Positions 1-8,902 of a stretch of DNA of 64,000 nt are shown here, piece after piece. The notes beneath the pieces are model-generated. The model was not told the origin of the DNA. It was given only the letters and a program-made list of their open reading frames with translations, and ran no database searches. Each line of letters starts with the position of its first letter. Position 1 is the stretch's first letter. The position numbers were made by a program, and so were the translations under genes. The stretch comes from Flavobacterium sp. Root901 (lineage in GTDB: Bacteria > Bacteroidota > Bacteroidia > Flavobacteriales > Flavobacteriaceae), in assembly GCF_001429765.1 (NCBI RefSeq), contig NZ_LMJB01000005.1, positions 892,668-956,667 on the forward strand, given 5' to 3'.

Positions 1-1258
1 TAAATTCATTTGGTTGTGGAATAACTCCGTTATAGAATTTTTGAGTCAGAACAATAACACGATTTACAAAATTTCCTAGGTTATCTGCTAATTCATAGTT
101 ATTTCTGGATTGGAAATCTTTCCACGTAAAATCGTTATCTTTTGTTTCCGGTGCGTTTGATGTTAATGCATATCGCAAAACATCTTGTTTCTCTGGAAAA
201 TCTTCTAAATATTCGTGTAACCAGACCGCCCAGTTTTTAGAAGTCGAAAGTTTGTTTCCTTCCAGATTCAAAAACTCATTTGCCGGAACGTTGTCTGGTA
301 AAATATAACTTCCTTCTGCTTTTAGCATCGCAGGGAAAATGATACAATGGAAAACAATATTGTCTTTCCCGATAAAGTGAACCAATTTCGTTTCTTCATC
401 TTTCCAGTATGGTTCCCAGTCTTTTCCTTCGCGCGCTGCCCATTCTTTTGTTGAAGAAATGTAGCCAATCGGCGCATCAAACCAAACGTATAATTTTTTT
501 CCTTCAGCACCTTCAACCGGAACGTCAATTCCCCAGTCAAGGTCACGCGTTACGGCACGAGGTTCTAATCCGGCATCAATCCAGGATTTAACTTGTCCGT
601 AAACGTTAGCCTTCCAGTCATTTTTATGGCCTTCTAAAATCCATTCGCGTAAAAAAGCATCATAACGATCTAAAGGTAAAAACCAGTGTTTTGTCGATTT
701 TAAAATTGGAGTTTCTCCGGTAATGGTCGATTTAGGGTTGATTAAATCGGTAGCATTCAACGTAGAGCCGCAATTTTCGCACTGATCTCCGTACGCTCCG
801 TCATGACCACATCTTGGGCAGGTTCCCACAACAAAACGATCTGCCAAAAACTGATTTGCTTTTGCATCGTACAATTGTTCTGTAACTTCTTCAATAAAAT
901 CGCCTTTATCATACAAAGTCCTAAAGAATTCTGAAGCCGTATCGTGATGAATTTTTGCCGAAGTTCTGGAATAATTGTTAAATGAAATTCCGAAATCAGC
1001 AAACGATTTTCTTATAATTCCGTCGTATTTATCAATAACTTCCTGCGGGGTAATTCCTTCTTTTTTGGCTTTCATGGAAATAGCAACACCGTGTTCATCG
1101 CTTCCGCAGATAAATGCAACGTCTTTTCCTTGTAATCTTAAATATCTCGAATAGATATCTGCAGGCACGTAAACCCCTGCCAAATGCCCAATATGAATGG
1201 GTCCATTGGTATAAGGCAGCGCTGCGGTAATCGTATATCTTTTTGGATTCTGTATCAT
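1..1258 (-). CDS. metG: Methionyl-tRNA synthetase, 3' end beyond the window
   Basis: This cytoplasmic class I aminoacyl-tRNA synthetase charges tRNA-Met with methionine. The frame starts at ATG 1258 ([19 protein letters not shown]) and stays open to the window edge, giving about 419 codons, so the anticodon-binding and any C-terminal tRNA-binding parts are missing here. HIGH is at residues 22-25. The knuckle [17 protein letters not shown], a zinc-binding insert typical of the family, follows at mid-domain. The KMSKS loop appears as KLSTS near residue 336. A possible -7 box (TATTTTTG on the minus strand) lies at 1285-1278, about 20 bases before the start. The identity is certain; only the 3' end is unknown. 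Confidence 0.97.
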   Translation of the reverse strand, partial: MIQNPKRYTITAALPYTNGPIHIGHLAGVYVPADIYSRYLRLQGKDVAFICGSDEHGVAISMKAKKEGITPQEVIDKYDGIIRKSFADFGISFNNYSRTSAKIHHDTASEFFRTLYDKGDFIEEVTEQLYDAKANQFLADRFVVGTCPRCGHDGAYGDQCENCGSTLNATDLINPKSTITGETPILKSTKHWFLPLDRYDAFLREWILEGHKNDWKANVYGQVKSWIDAGLEPRAVTRDLDWGIDVPVEGAEGKKLYVWFDAPIGYISSTKEWAAREGKDWEPYWKDEETKLVHFIGKDNIVFHCIIFPAMLKAEGSYILPDNVPANEFLNLEGNKLSTSKNWAVWLHEYLEDFPEKQDVLRYALTSNAPETKDNDFTWKDFQSRNNYELADNLGNFVNRVIVLTQKFYNGVIPQPNEF

Positions 1259-1666
1259 CTTTCAAATTTATTGAGTGCAAAAATAAGCAATAGAATTGAG
1301 ATTTCACTATTTCGCGGAGATTCACAAAGAAAACCCGGAGATTCGCTGAGATTTTTTAAGGTTTGCCACAAAGATGTTAAGACGCTAAGTTTTTATTTCA
1401 CGCAGATTAAGCCAATTTGTTTAATTATTAATTCCCTCCAGCTTTAGCTGGAGATTTACAAAGTTTATGAAATCGGCTTTAGCCTAAATGTTTTTTGGCT
1501 AAAGCTGGACGTAATTAAATAAATCTATCTGAAAGTGTTTTTCAAAATCTTAGCGTCTTTGTGGGAAAACATCATAAAATAGAACCAGTTTAAACTAGCC
1601 TTCACAGTAAAATCTTCGGGATTTATTTCGCAATCTTTGCTTTCGAAAAAACAAAAAAACAAGTTT
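1259..1666. other. Gene-free spacer with palindromic and spacer repeats
   Basis: No protein with family features is encoded here. The stretch holds a perfect palindrome at 1436-1453 (CTCCAGC-TTTA-GCTGGAG). An imperfect hairpin follows at 1474-1505 (GGCTTTAGCC ... GGCTAAAGC). Flanking motifs of the 'cacaaag...gctaag' and 'ttagcgtctttgtggg' type lie at 1369-1388 and 1547-1563. The same layout recurs at 26047-26266, so this is probably an interspersed repeat and not a gene. Confidence 0.6.
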
Positions 1667-1894
1667 ATGAGCAAGACTAAATTAATCATCAATAAAAACG
1701 GATCAATCAAAATTGAAGGTGATTTTGAAATCATGGATCCGGAAGGAGCGCTTTACGGTTTACAAGGAAGATCTGCACTTGGACTTTGCCGATGCGGATT
1801 ATCTGCAAACAAACCATTTTGCGACGGTGGACACAGAAATAATTTCGAACACGATTCTGTTGCGTTTGATTTGCCTCCAATGAAAACAAACTAA
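1667..1894 (+). CDS. CDGSH iron-sulfur domain protein
   Basis: A 75-residue protein with the motif CRCGLSANKPFCDGGH, the Cys-x-Cys ... Cys ... His arrangement that binds a [2Fe-2S] cluster in the CDGSH (mitoNEET-like) family. Proteins of this size in bacteria are stand-alone electron-transfer or cluster-transfer proteins without a membrane anchor. An in-frame TTG lies 30 bases upstream, but ATG 1667 (MSKTKLIINKNGSIKI) starts the conserved region and is preferred. A strong hairpin terminator follows at once. The physiological partner cannot be read from the neighbours. Confidence 0.88.
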   Translation: MSKTKLIINKNGSIKIEGDFEIMDPEGALYGLQGRSALGLCRCGLSANKPFCDGGHRNNFEHDSVAFDLPPMKTN

Positions 1895-1917
1895 ATCTTT
1901 GATTTAATTTTGAATAT

Positions 1918-1954
1918 AAAAAAAGCTGTATTTTTCTGGATGCAGCTTTTTTTA
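1918..1954. terminator. Bidirectional terminator
   Basis: The inverted repeat AAAAAGCTG ... CAGCTTTTT has A and T runs on its two sides. It lies between the convergent CDGSH gene and the PhzF-like gene and can serve both. Confidence 0.8.
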
Positions 1955-1955
1955 T

Positions 1956-2858
1956 TTAAATATAAAGTTCCCCTTTCATCGTAATAATCGAAGAACCGCC
2001 AACTAAAATATCTTCTTCACGGTTCATCACTTCAATCATTGAGGCTTGTTTTAATCTTACGCCCTGCAGAATTTTATATTCCTTTTCGGATTTGGTGAAT
2101 TTTTTCTGAGTTAGAAATCCAATTAATGGTCCTGCCGCTGTTCCTGTTGCGGGATCTTCATTAATGCCGATTATTGGATTAAAAAATCTCGTTTCGACTA
2201 TATGTTCCTGACCTTCTTCGGCAATAGTGAAACAATAAAAACCTTCAAAATTATATTCTTTTGAGATTTCGATTAAGAGTTGATTGTCCGGAACAAAGCT
2301 GTTAAGTAATTGACTGTTTTTTATCGGAACCATCGTGTGAGCGACTTCTGTTTTAACTACTGTTGGAACAAAAGCATTTACATCCAGATCTTCAATTTTT
2401 AAACCAAGGGCCACCGCAATTTTATAGGTTGGAATTTCCTGTTTAATAACTGCTGATTTTTGATGCATCTGCACAACTGGATAAAAAGTAACCGGATCAA
2501 AACTTACCGTTAACGGAATTGCAGAATGTTTCATGATTACAAAAGGTTCACTTTCATTTTGCTCTTCAAAAATTGGCATTCCTTTTAGCAGGGCACCGCA
2601 GACTGCACCCAATAAATTATGGCCTGCGCCGTCAATTTCAATTCCGGTTGGAGTAAACGAACGGACTATCAGGGCTTTATCTCTGGTAGAATAATATACA
2701 AAAGAAGTTTCAGAATAACCAAATTCTTTAGAAATATCTTTATAAGTATCTAGTTTTAAATTACCGTCTGTAAAAACCACAGAAAGCGGATTTCCTTTGT
2801 AGCTTTCATTTGAAAACACATCTAAAACGTAATATTCTAATGCTGTTCTTCCGTCCAT
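1956..2858 (-). CDS. PhzF family isomerase-like protein
   Basis: A 300-residue protein of the PhzF fold, a diaminopimelate-epimerase-like double hot-dog. Recognisable blocks are YYVLDVFSNESYKGNPLSVV at the N-terminus, FGYSETSFV (its Glu matches the catalytic acid of PhzF), GAGHNLLGAVCGALL in the middle, and NEDPATGTAAGPLIGFL near the C-terminus. PhzF itself isomerises a phenazine precursor, but no other phenazine genes are nearby. Most chromosomal relatives have unknown substrates, so only the family is named. It is a single gene ending at the shared terminator at 1918-1954. Confidence 0.9.
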   Translation of the reverse strand: MDGRTALEYYVLDVFSNESYKGNPLSVVFTDGNLKLDTYKDISKEFGYSETSFVYYSTRDKALIVRSFTPTGIEIDGAGHNLLGAVCGALLKGMPIFEEQNESEPFVIMKHSAIPLTVSFDPVTFYPVVQMHQKSAVIKQEIPTYKIAVALGLKIEDLDVNAFVPTVVKTEVAHTMVPIKNSQLLNSFVPDNQLLIEISKEYNFEGFYCFTIAEEGQEHIVETRFFNPIIGINEDPATGTAAGPLIGFLTQKKFTKSEKEYKILQGVRLKQASMIEVMNREEDILVGGSSIITMKGELYI

Positions 2859-3007
2859 TCTTTTATTTCTTTATAACTGAAATTTTTTAACGGAATAAAA
2901 TTACGGTTTATTATTGTATTTCAATTATAGGATTAACCTTTCATGAGTTATTTTACTATTACTTTATAATTAAAAATTCGTTTCCATATAATTTGGCTTT
3001 TTAATGC

Positions 3008-3565
3008 TTACAACATTCGTTTTCCTTCTGCACTGAATTTTATTGCTTTTTCTAATCTTGCAACCCTAGTTTTTTCTTGTTTAGCGCTCATAATTACATG
3101 TATTATTACTTTTCTGTAGGATGGCGCCTGATTACTAAAATATTCCCATGCGGTTTTATTGGCTTTGAATTGTTTTTCCAGCTCGGGATCAAGAACATAA
3201 GCTTCGTTTTCATGCGAATAAATTCCGGATCTTTCTTCGGCGCGAATTTCAAAAGCTTTTAATCCGGCTTCTTTCATGAGGCCGGCTTTGGTGAGTTCTG
3301 CCACTTTTTTAATGTTGATGGCGCTCCAGATACTCGATTTTTTCCTCGGTGTGAACCGAATGGTATAACTTTCGTCGTCAATCGTTTTTCGAATGCCGTC
3401 AATCCATCCAAAACAAAGCGCCTGATCGACAGATTCTGACCAGGTCATACATGGCTTTTTGCTTTTTACTTTGTAGAAACCTACTAAAAGTTCGGTTTCT
3501 TTTTGATAATGCTTTTCTAACCATTCTCTGAATTTTTGCTGGGTTGAGAAGAAAGTTGGGGTCAT
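3008..3565 (-). CDS. YdeI/OmpD-associated family protein
   Basis: A 185-residue soluble protein. The N-terminal block LVGFYKVKSKKPCMTWSESV followed by DQALCFGWIDGIRKTIDD is diagnostic of the YdeI/OmpD-associated family. The C-terminal basic part (AKQEKTRVARLEKAI) matches the usual family end. The biochemical role is not established; some members are annotated as bacteriocin-protection proteins. It has no signal peptide. It lies 11 bases downstream of the small membrane gene ending at 3577 and may be co-transcribed with it. Confidence 0.85.
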   Translation of the reverse strand: MTPTFFSTQQKFREWLEKHYQKETELLVGFYKVKSKKPCMTWSESVDQALCFGWIDGIRKTIDDESYTIRFTPRKKSSIWSAINIKKVAELTKAGLMKEAGLKAFEIRAEERSGIYSHENEAYVLDPELEKQFKANKTAWEYFSNQAPSYRKVIIHVIMSAKQEKTRVARLEKAIKFSAEGKRML

Positions 3566-3576
3566 ATTTAATTAAT

Positions 3577-3855
3577 TTACAGGTTAGCTATCGCTCTAAC
3601 AATCCATAAAAGTAAAATAAATAAAATAAAGTAAAATTGAACTTTGTTGACTTTTTGATTCCCAAATTTCCGAACCAATAATCGGTCAATTAATAAAACG
3701 ATAAAAACCGGAATCAAGCCCATTAAAATATAAATTCCTAATAAGCCATCCTGCGCAGAATTTCCCGTTATCAGGATTATAGCATAAATTATTCCTGCTA
3801 GAATGGAGAATATTCCTAAAAGGAAAAATAGGGTTAGGTTTTTTGGGAGGTTCAT
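3577..3855 (-). CDS. Small membrane protein, unknown
   Basis: A 92-residue protein with three clear hydrophobic segments, roughly residues 8-31, 38-58 and 72-90. A basic stretch (DRLLVRKFGNQKVNK) separates the second from the third, as in a small inner-membrane protein. I recognise no family. It precedes the YdeI-like gene on the same strand with an 11-base gap, so the two may form a transcription unit. Confidence 0.65.
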   Translation of the reverse strand: MNLPKNLTLFFLLGIFSILAGIIYAIILITGNSAQDGLLGIYILMGLIPVFIVLLIDRLLVRKFGNQKVNKVQFYFILFILLLWIVRAIANL

Positions 3856-4061
3856 TTGTTTGTTGGTTTATTTTAAATAAAATATACAAAAATTATTCTT
3901 CATACTATTTGAATTTTCAATAATAGCTTTTTGGGTTATAATGACTATTTGTTTGATAAACAATTATATGAATAAAATAAAATTAATTTCCAGGTATTTA
4001 CACGGGTTTTCTAAACAGCAATTTTTCTAAAAACATTTTCGTACTTCTCAATATTTTCCCT

Positions 4062-4069
4062 CAACTTTG
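4062..4069 (+). promoter_or_regulatory. Probable -7 element for the DMP19-like gene
   Basis: CAACTTTG matches seven of eight positions of the Bacteroidota -7 element TAnnTTTG and lies about 28 bases before ATG 4097. It covers a TTG that could be mistaken for an upstream start, which supports the ATG. No convincing -33 TTTG is seen. Confidence 0.45.
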
Positions 4070-4096
4070 CAAGATCAATCTCAAAATAAAACCAAA

Positions 4097-4639
4097 ATGG
4101 AAGAATTCGGTAGAATAATAGTTTCTGAAACAGCGATGAAAAGTGAAAATCCGCAAGATGTCATTCACTCTAACATTTCAGTAATTAATTTAATGCGCGA
4201 AGAAGGTGTAGATGATGAATTTATTCATGAAGATGCATTGACGAGTTATTATCTCGATTATTACTATTCTCAATATGCCGAAGGAAATTTTTCGCAGTTT
4301 GTTTACAACTCAGGCTGGAACAAAGAACTAAATGAACTTATCGAAGAAGGACTCGCTTTAATTGGCGCCGAAAAACATTTGGAATTGTTTCAGGAACAAA
4401 GCAAAAAAGTCCGAATAATGAGCAATATTAAATTGGGTAAATTCTTAAAAGGGAAATTAGAAGGCGTAAACCCAATTCGCGATTCATTAAATAACGACAC
4501 TTTTTTTGAACTGCAAGAAAATCTGGTTGAACTAAATGCCAATTTCTTAAAAAACCATCCGGATTTTCAAGTACTTTCTGTTGATGAAATGTTTGCAGTT
4601 CTGGAAGAATTTGTTGGGCACGAAATTAAAAGAGCGTAG
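4097..4639 (+). CDS. DMP19/DUF4375-like protein
   Basis: About 180 residues, starting at MEEFGRIIVSETAMKSENPQ; the frame also allows a TTG at 4067, but that lies inside a -7 promoter element. The central part (YYYSQYAEGNFSQFVYNSG, then a helical ELIEEGLALIGAEKHLELF) resembles the DMP19/DUF4375 fold, in which a conserved G-x-F-x-QF-x-x-N segment is typical. The protein is acidic and soluble with no signal peptide. Function is unknown. A short AT-rich gap separates it from the patatin-like gene, with which it shares strand but no clear operon signal. Confidence 0.6.
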   Translation: MEEFGRIIVSETAMKSENPQDVIHSNISVINLMREEGVDDEFIHEDALTSYYLDYYYSQYAEGNFSQFVYNSGWNKELNELIEEGLALIGAEKHLELFQEQSKKVRIMSNIKLGKFLKGKLEGVNPIRDSLNNDTFFELQENLVELNANFLKNHPDFQVLSVDEMFAVLEEFVGHEIKRA

Positions 4640-4754
4640 GTTTTTTAGATTTTGTGAACCTTCTTTTAAAATAATCTTTTATAATTCTTCACAAAGCTTT
4701 TAGAATATCTTTACTAACTTCGCTTTGAGTAATTTATCTATTTAAAAAGTCCAA

Positions 4755-6299
4755 ATGAGATATAAATGCTGTCCAATTTTGCTGGTTCTTCTTGCTCAGA
4801 CAGCAATTTCTCAAAATAAAATAAACCTTTATTCGGAGATCAATTACAATTCGATTCCTGCAGTTTCTTTAACCGATTATAAATCCGTTCAGGAAAGAGA
4901 TAAAAAATTTCAGAATCCAAATATTGCACTCGGAATCGGGATTTCCGGCGGCGGTTCCCGGGCTCAATTCTTTAGCATGGGAGTGCTTCTCGGACTTGAA
5001 GAAATCAGCGAAAACAATATGGAACGCAATTTCTTAAGTGAAATCGATTATTACTCAACCGTTTCGGGCGGCTGTTTTTCGGCGGGATATTATTTAACGC
5101 TTTTGAAAAATAAACTGCATGACGAAAATTGCTCTTTCAACGAATTTTACTTTTCAAAAGCCGACGCCTACAAAGATTATGTAGACAAATCGGCCAATAT
5201 TTTATCTCTTTTAAACAACAAACGAAACGAGAAAGGCGATAAAATATCGATGACACAACGAATCGATGCCGACATTCTGCAATATGACCAGACAAATCCG
5301 GATAATAAAGATAAGTTTAAAACCCAAATGCTTTTGTCTGATTTTTTTGTTGCCAAAGAAAGCAAAATAGAACCTTCACTTCCTATGTTTGTAGCCAATG
5401 GAACTGCTTTTAATAATGGAGAACGAATTCCGTTTATGCCCCATATCATCAAAGGATTATCTATAGACGAATCGCTTGCGCCCAATAAAGCGGATATTCC
5501 CCTGAATGAAAACAAAATAAATGACGGTTACAATTTTCCGGTTACTTATGGCATAACGGCAAGTTCTGCCTTTCCGGGCGTTCTTCCAAAGGTGAAATTC
5601 GGAATAAAAAATCAGGATAAAATATTGTGTATAATTGACGGCGGCGCTTCAGATAATACAGGTTACAAAACGCTGGTCGAACTGCTTCATTCTGATACTA
5701 AAGTAGATGATAAAAACAAAAAAGCACTTTTTATAGACTGCCTCGGACAGGGAAAAAAAGCACCTTATATTAATGATGCAAAAATCGGGCTTCTTTCGTT
5801 GTTCGAAACGGCTTCACTTTATACCGTTCAAACGCGGTATATGACTTTTGATAAGGATGTCGAAAACACATTTGAGCGCTATAAAATTCCCATAAAAAAT
5901 TATCAGATTATTGGTTTTACTACAATTCGAAGCCATTTGCAAAAAATGGAAAAAGACGAAAAGTATGAAGGTTTGGTAAATGAACTAAAAAACACAAACG
6001 ACGATGCCGCAGGCTGGCTGAAATTATATACCGATTTTAAAACAGATATCGAAAATAAATTCGGCGAAAGCGTATTCAGAAAAGACAAAGACGGAGAGAT
6101 AATCGCGGCAACACTTCAAAAAGATAAATTTGCAGAACTAACAGCCGGAGAAGTTTTATTAATGTATGAATATGCATCGCACATTGAAACAAAATTACGA
6201 ATCAGGCCGGAGGAAAGAGATATTTTACTTTTGGCCGGAAGATTTGCAGTGTTTTTAAAAAACAATGAATTAAGAGAATTATTAGTAGAATACAAATAA
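4755..6299 (+). CDS. Secreted patatin-like phospholipase
   Basis: A 514-residue protein with an N-terminal signal peptide (hydrophobic PILLVLLAQTAIS followed by Q). The patatin catalytic parts are visible. The oxyanion-hole motif GGGSR is at 65-69. The nucleophile Ser104 sits in STVSGG, a GxSxG variant also seen in other bacterial patatin/cPLA2-like proteins. The DGG motif with catalytic Asp295 is IIDGGASDNTG. The family hydrolyses acyl esters of phospholipids or neutral lipids, here probably in the periplasm or beyond. About 200 residues after the Asp are poorly conserved helical sequence. The next genes encode a lipoprotein and a T9SS TPR protein on the same strand. Confidence 0.85.
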   Translation: MRYKCCPILLVLLAQTAISQNKINLYSEINYNSIPAVSLTDYKSVQERDKKFQNPNIALGIGISGGGSRAQFFSMGVLLGLEEISENNMERNFLSEIDYYSTVSGGCFSAGYYLTLLKNKLHDENCSFNEFYFSKADAYKDYVDKSANILSLLNNKRNEKGDKISMTQRIDADILQYDQTNPDNKDKFKTQMLLSDFFVAKESKIEPSLPMFVANGTAFNNGERIPFMPHIIKGLSIDESLAPNKADIPLNENKINDGYNFPVTYGITASSAFPGVLPKVKFGIKNQDKILCIIDGGASDNTGYKTLVELLHSDTKVDDKNKKALFIDCLGQGKKAPYINDAKIGLLSLFETASLYTVQTRYMTFDKDVENTFERYKIPIKNYQIIGFTTIRSHLQKMEKDEKYEGLVNELKNTNDDAAGWLKLYTDFKTDIENKFGESVFRKDKDGEIIAATLQKDKFAELTAGEVLLMYEYASHIETKLRIRPEERDILLLAGRFAVFLKNNELRELLVEYK

Positions 6300-6391
6300 T
6301 TTATCAATTTTATTAAATTTTTGATTTTATTTAAAAAGCTAAGTAAGAATATTTTATATTTGATAGCCCCTAATTTTAAAATCAAGAACCA

Positions 6392-7288
6392 ATGAAAATT
6401 AAAACCTACTTAATTCTCAGTGGCATTTTTCTATTTCTGTATTCCTGCGGAAAAAATGAAAAACAGATCATTGACGAAAACGCCCCATCGTTAGCCGTCC
6501 AGTCTGAAAGCCCAAAATCAGTCGAACAGTTGATTTTTAAAAAAAGTGAAGACATTGTTCCTTCTGAAGAACTCAATTTGAGCCTGCTCAAAAAAACGGT
6601 CGAAAATCTGAATATTAAATATTCAAGGATTAAAATCGAAGATGTAAGTTCGATTCGTTATAACGACGAAGTTACTTTTTTCGTTATTTGTATTATTGAC
6701 AAAAATGCTCAATCAAAATCAAGCGAAGAAGATTTAGGTAATTATTATGAACGAAAATATGTTTTTGTAAATAATGCAGATGGAAAAATCCTGGCCGAAG
6801 AAACAGACCAGCATCTGGGTTATTACGAAAATGAAGGTTTGCGCGCCGCCAAAACCTATATCTTAAAAGATTTAATACATTTAAACGAAAACACTCCGGC
6901 AATTGCTTTAAGTACCGAAGTTTATTCCAACAGCAGAGTGGTAATGTATTCTGAAGATAAATTTACACTCCTGACTTTTGACGGCAAAGAGATGAAGAAA
7001 GTTTTATATGAATATCCGATACGTTTAACAAATGGAGATTCAAACGGAGCCGGAACGTATCAAATAGAAACATTAGAAACCGGAATAAGCCTTTCAGATT
7101 CTCAGACAAATGGTTTATATGATGTTCTGGTATCGAAAATCTTTACTTATGAAGATGCCGCCGAAGAAGATTTGGAAAATGATATTCAGAAAAAGAACGA
7201 TTTGAAAGTCAAGAAAGAATTTCAAAAATTGCAGTTTGATGGAAAAAGATATTTATTCAAAAAAGATGATCGCAACCGATTTTTGTAA
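6392..7288 (+). CDS. Lipoprotein of unknown function
   Basis: 298 residues beginning MKIKTYLILSGIFLFLYSCG, a type II signal peptide with the lipobox Cys near position 19. The mature part is acidic, rich in Glu/Asp/Lys, with alternating strand-like segments and a charged C-terminal helix. I do not recognise a family. It lies 92 bases after the patatin-like gene and 27 bases before the T9SS TPR gene, so the last two are probably co-transcribed. The role cannot be inferred beyond envelope location. Confidence 0.75.
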   Translation: MKIKTYLILSGIFLFLYSCGKNEKQIIDENAPSLAVQSESPKSVEQLIFKKSEDIVPSEELNLSLLKKTVENLNIKYSRIKIEDVSSIRYNDEVTFFVICIIDKNAQSKSSEEDLGNYYERKYVFVNNADGKILAEETDQHLGYYENEGLRAAKTYILKDLIHLNENTPAIALSTEVYSNSRVVMYSEDKFTLLTFDGKEMKKVLYEYPIRLTNGDSNGAGTYQIETLETGISLSDSQTNGLYDVLVSKIFTYEDAAEEDLENDIQKKNDLKVKKEFQKLQFDGKRYLFKKDDRNRFL

Positions 7289-7315
7289 TTTCGCATTCAA
7301 TCGAAACTAAAGAAA

Positions 7316-8725
7316 ATGTTTAAAAAAATCCTTTTTGTTTTACTGATTTGGCCTTTTTTTCTGCTTTCACAGGAAAAACAAAAAGAAGTAACAGGTAATG
7401 TTACGCGGTATTTCTATGATAATAAAATAGTTTCGGCTGCAATTTGGTACAGCGCAGATAAAAAACCGGACAGTTCAAAAACGTATTATCCAAGCGGAAA
7501 ACTAAACGAAGTTTTCTATTTTGATAAAGACGGACTCAAAGACGGTAATGGTTTTCAGTACAATTATCAAGGTGAAAAACTGGTGACCTGGAATTTTGTG
7601 CATGGAATAATGACAGGACGGACAGATCATAAACTTCCGTTTAATAAAGATCGTGAAGAATCGGTTAAAAAAGCATTAAAAATGCTGACGGATATTAATG
7701 CCAAAACAAATTTTAATCCCACAAGCATTAACGATTTGTACAATCGCGGCGTTTTGGGTGTAAGTCTTGGCAATAATACCCTGGCAATTGAAGACTTAAA
7801 AAAAGTCGAATTTGCCATTGATAAGGATCCAAAAAACAAGAATTTAGTTTTATCAGATTCGGTTCAAAAACAAACGGCTGTTTTTAGAAGCAAACTTTAT
7901 GACCGTATGGCAAGTGTTTATGCTTCGATGGAAATGGAAAGTTTTGCCTTTAACTATTATTATAAAGCTATTAAGAACGCGCCCAATGATTTTCGCATTT
8001 TATATAATTTTGCAACATTGTTGCAAAAAAGAAAAGCAAATGATTTGGCGCGTTATTATTTAGAAAAAACTGCCATAGAGAAACCAGACCAATCTCAGGT
8101 ATACTGGGCGCTTTCCAGATTATTGACTTCCACAAGTGAATACGAGAAAGCATTTGAAAATATTGAAAAAGCTTTTAAATACGATAAAGTCAATTTAGAA
8201 AAAAGGCCACTTTACGGCGGAAGGGATTTATATACAATTCGTGGTTTACTTTATCATAAACTTGGAGAATCTAAAAAAGGACTTGCCGATTTGGAAACTG
8301 CATTGGAGTCTGATAAAAACAATTCTTATGCGATGAAAAATCTCGGAATAATTTATCTCGATCAGAAAAAGTATAACGAAGCCTGCGAATTATTTGAAAA
8401 AGCAAAAGAGCTTAATTATACTTTAATCTACAATGAAAATGATCTCGATCTTCTTTTAGAAACTGCCTGCAGTAAACAGCCGTTGGAAAAAATTATCAAA
8501 AAAGAAGCTTTTGTATCTCCCAATCCCGCACAAACGACTATTTCTGTAGAGAATTTTAGTTCTAAAAACTTCGATTTTGAGTTTTTTAATTTCGAATCAA
8601 AATCAGTTTTAAAAGGAAAAACCAGCGACGGAACGATAAACATTATTGGGTTAGAATCCGGATTTTATATTTTAAAAACTACAGCAGGCGAAGCTGCAGC
8701 AACTTTTAGAATTATAAAGGAATAG
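7316..8725 (+). CDS. TPR protein with T9SS type A sorting domain
   Basis: 469 residues with a signal peptide (MFKKILFVLLIWPFFLLSQ). Residues about 25-100 resemble MORN/YwqK-type repeats (YYPSGKLNEVFYFDKDGL). Residues about 130-390 contain tetratricopeptide helices (for example YAMKNLGIIYLDQKKYNEAC). The last roughly 75 residues, from SPNPAQTTISVENF to TAGEAAATFRIIKE, form a type A T9SS C-terminal sorting domain. The protein is therefore expected to cross the outer membrane and be anchored or released at the surface. The substrate or partner is unknown. Confidence 0.85.
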   Translation: MFKKILFVLLIWPFFLLSQEKQKEVTGNVTRYFYDNKIVSAAIWYSADKKPDSSKTYYPSGKLNEVFYFDKDGLKDGNGFQYNYQGEKLVTWNFVHGIMTGRTDHKLPFNKDREESVKKALKMLTDINAKTNFNPTSINDLYNRGVLGVSLGNNTLAIEDLKKVEFAIDKDPKNKNLVLSDSVQKQTAVFRSKLYDRMASVYASMEMESFAFNYYYKAIKNAPNDFRILYNFATLLQKRKANDLARYYLEKTAIEKPDQSQVYWALSRLLTSTSEYEKAFENIEKAFKYDKVNLEKRPLYGGRDLYTIRGLLYHKLGESKKGLADLETALESDKNNSYAMKNLGIIYLDQKKYNEACELFEKAKELNYTLIYNENDLDLLLETACSKQPLEKIIKKEAFVSPNPAQTTISVENFSSKNFDFEFFNFESKSVLKGKTSDGTINIIGLESGFYILKTTAGEAAATFRIIKE

Positions 8726-8853
8726 CGTTTTATACGGATTTCATTTTAATTCAAAAATGTCCTGAGTATTCTTACGCAGCTTCACTTACGTCTGCAAAAT
8801 CTTCTAAATTACTTTAGACTAAACTTTGTACATAATCTTAGCAAACATTTCCT

Positions 8854-8861
8854 TAAATTTG
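8854..8861 (+). promoter_or_regulatory. -7 promoter element of serS
   Basis: TAAATTTG fits TAnnTTTG exactly and lies 41 bases before the serS ATG. A TTTG occurs at 8825-8828, but the 25-base spacing is longer than usual, so the -33 element is uncertain. Confidence 0.5.
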
Positions 8862-8902
8862 CTTCCGTTATTAAAAAATACAATAGTTATAAAAAACAAG
8901 CT

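Noticed and set aside
1184..1447. Small plus-strand gene across the metG start and spacer
   Set aside because: The frame overlaps the start of metG and runs into repeat text. It has no recognisable domain.
5177..5515. 112-codon open frame antisense to the patatin-like gene
   Set aside because: It lies fully within a gene with catalytic motifs on the other strand and has no feature of its own.
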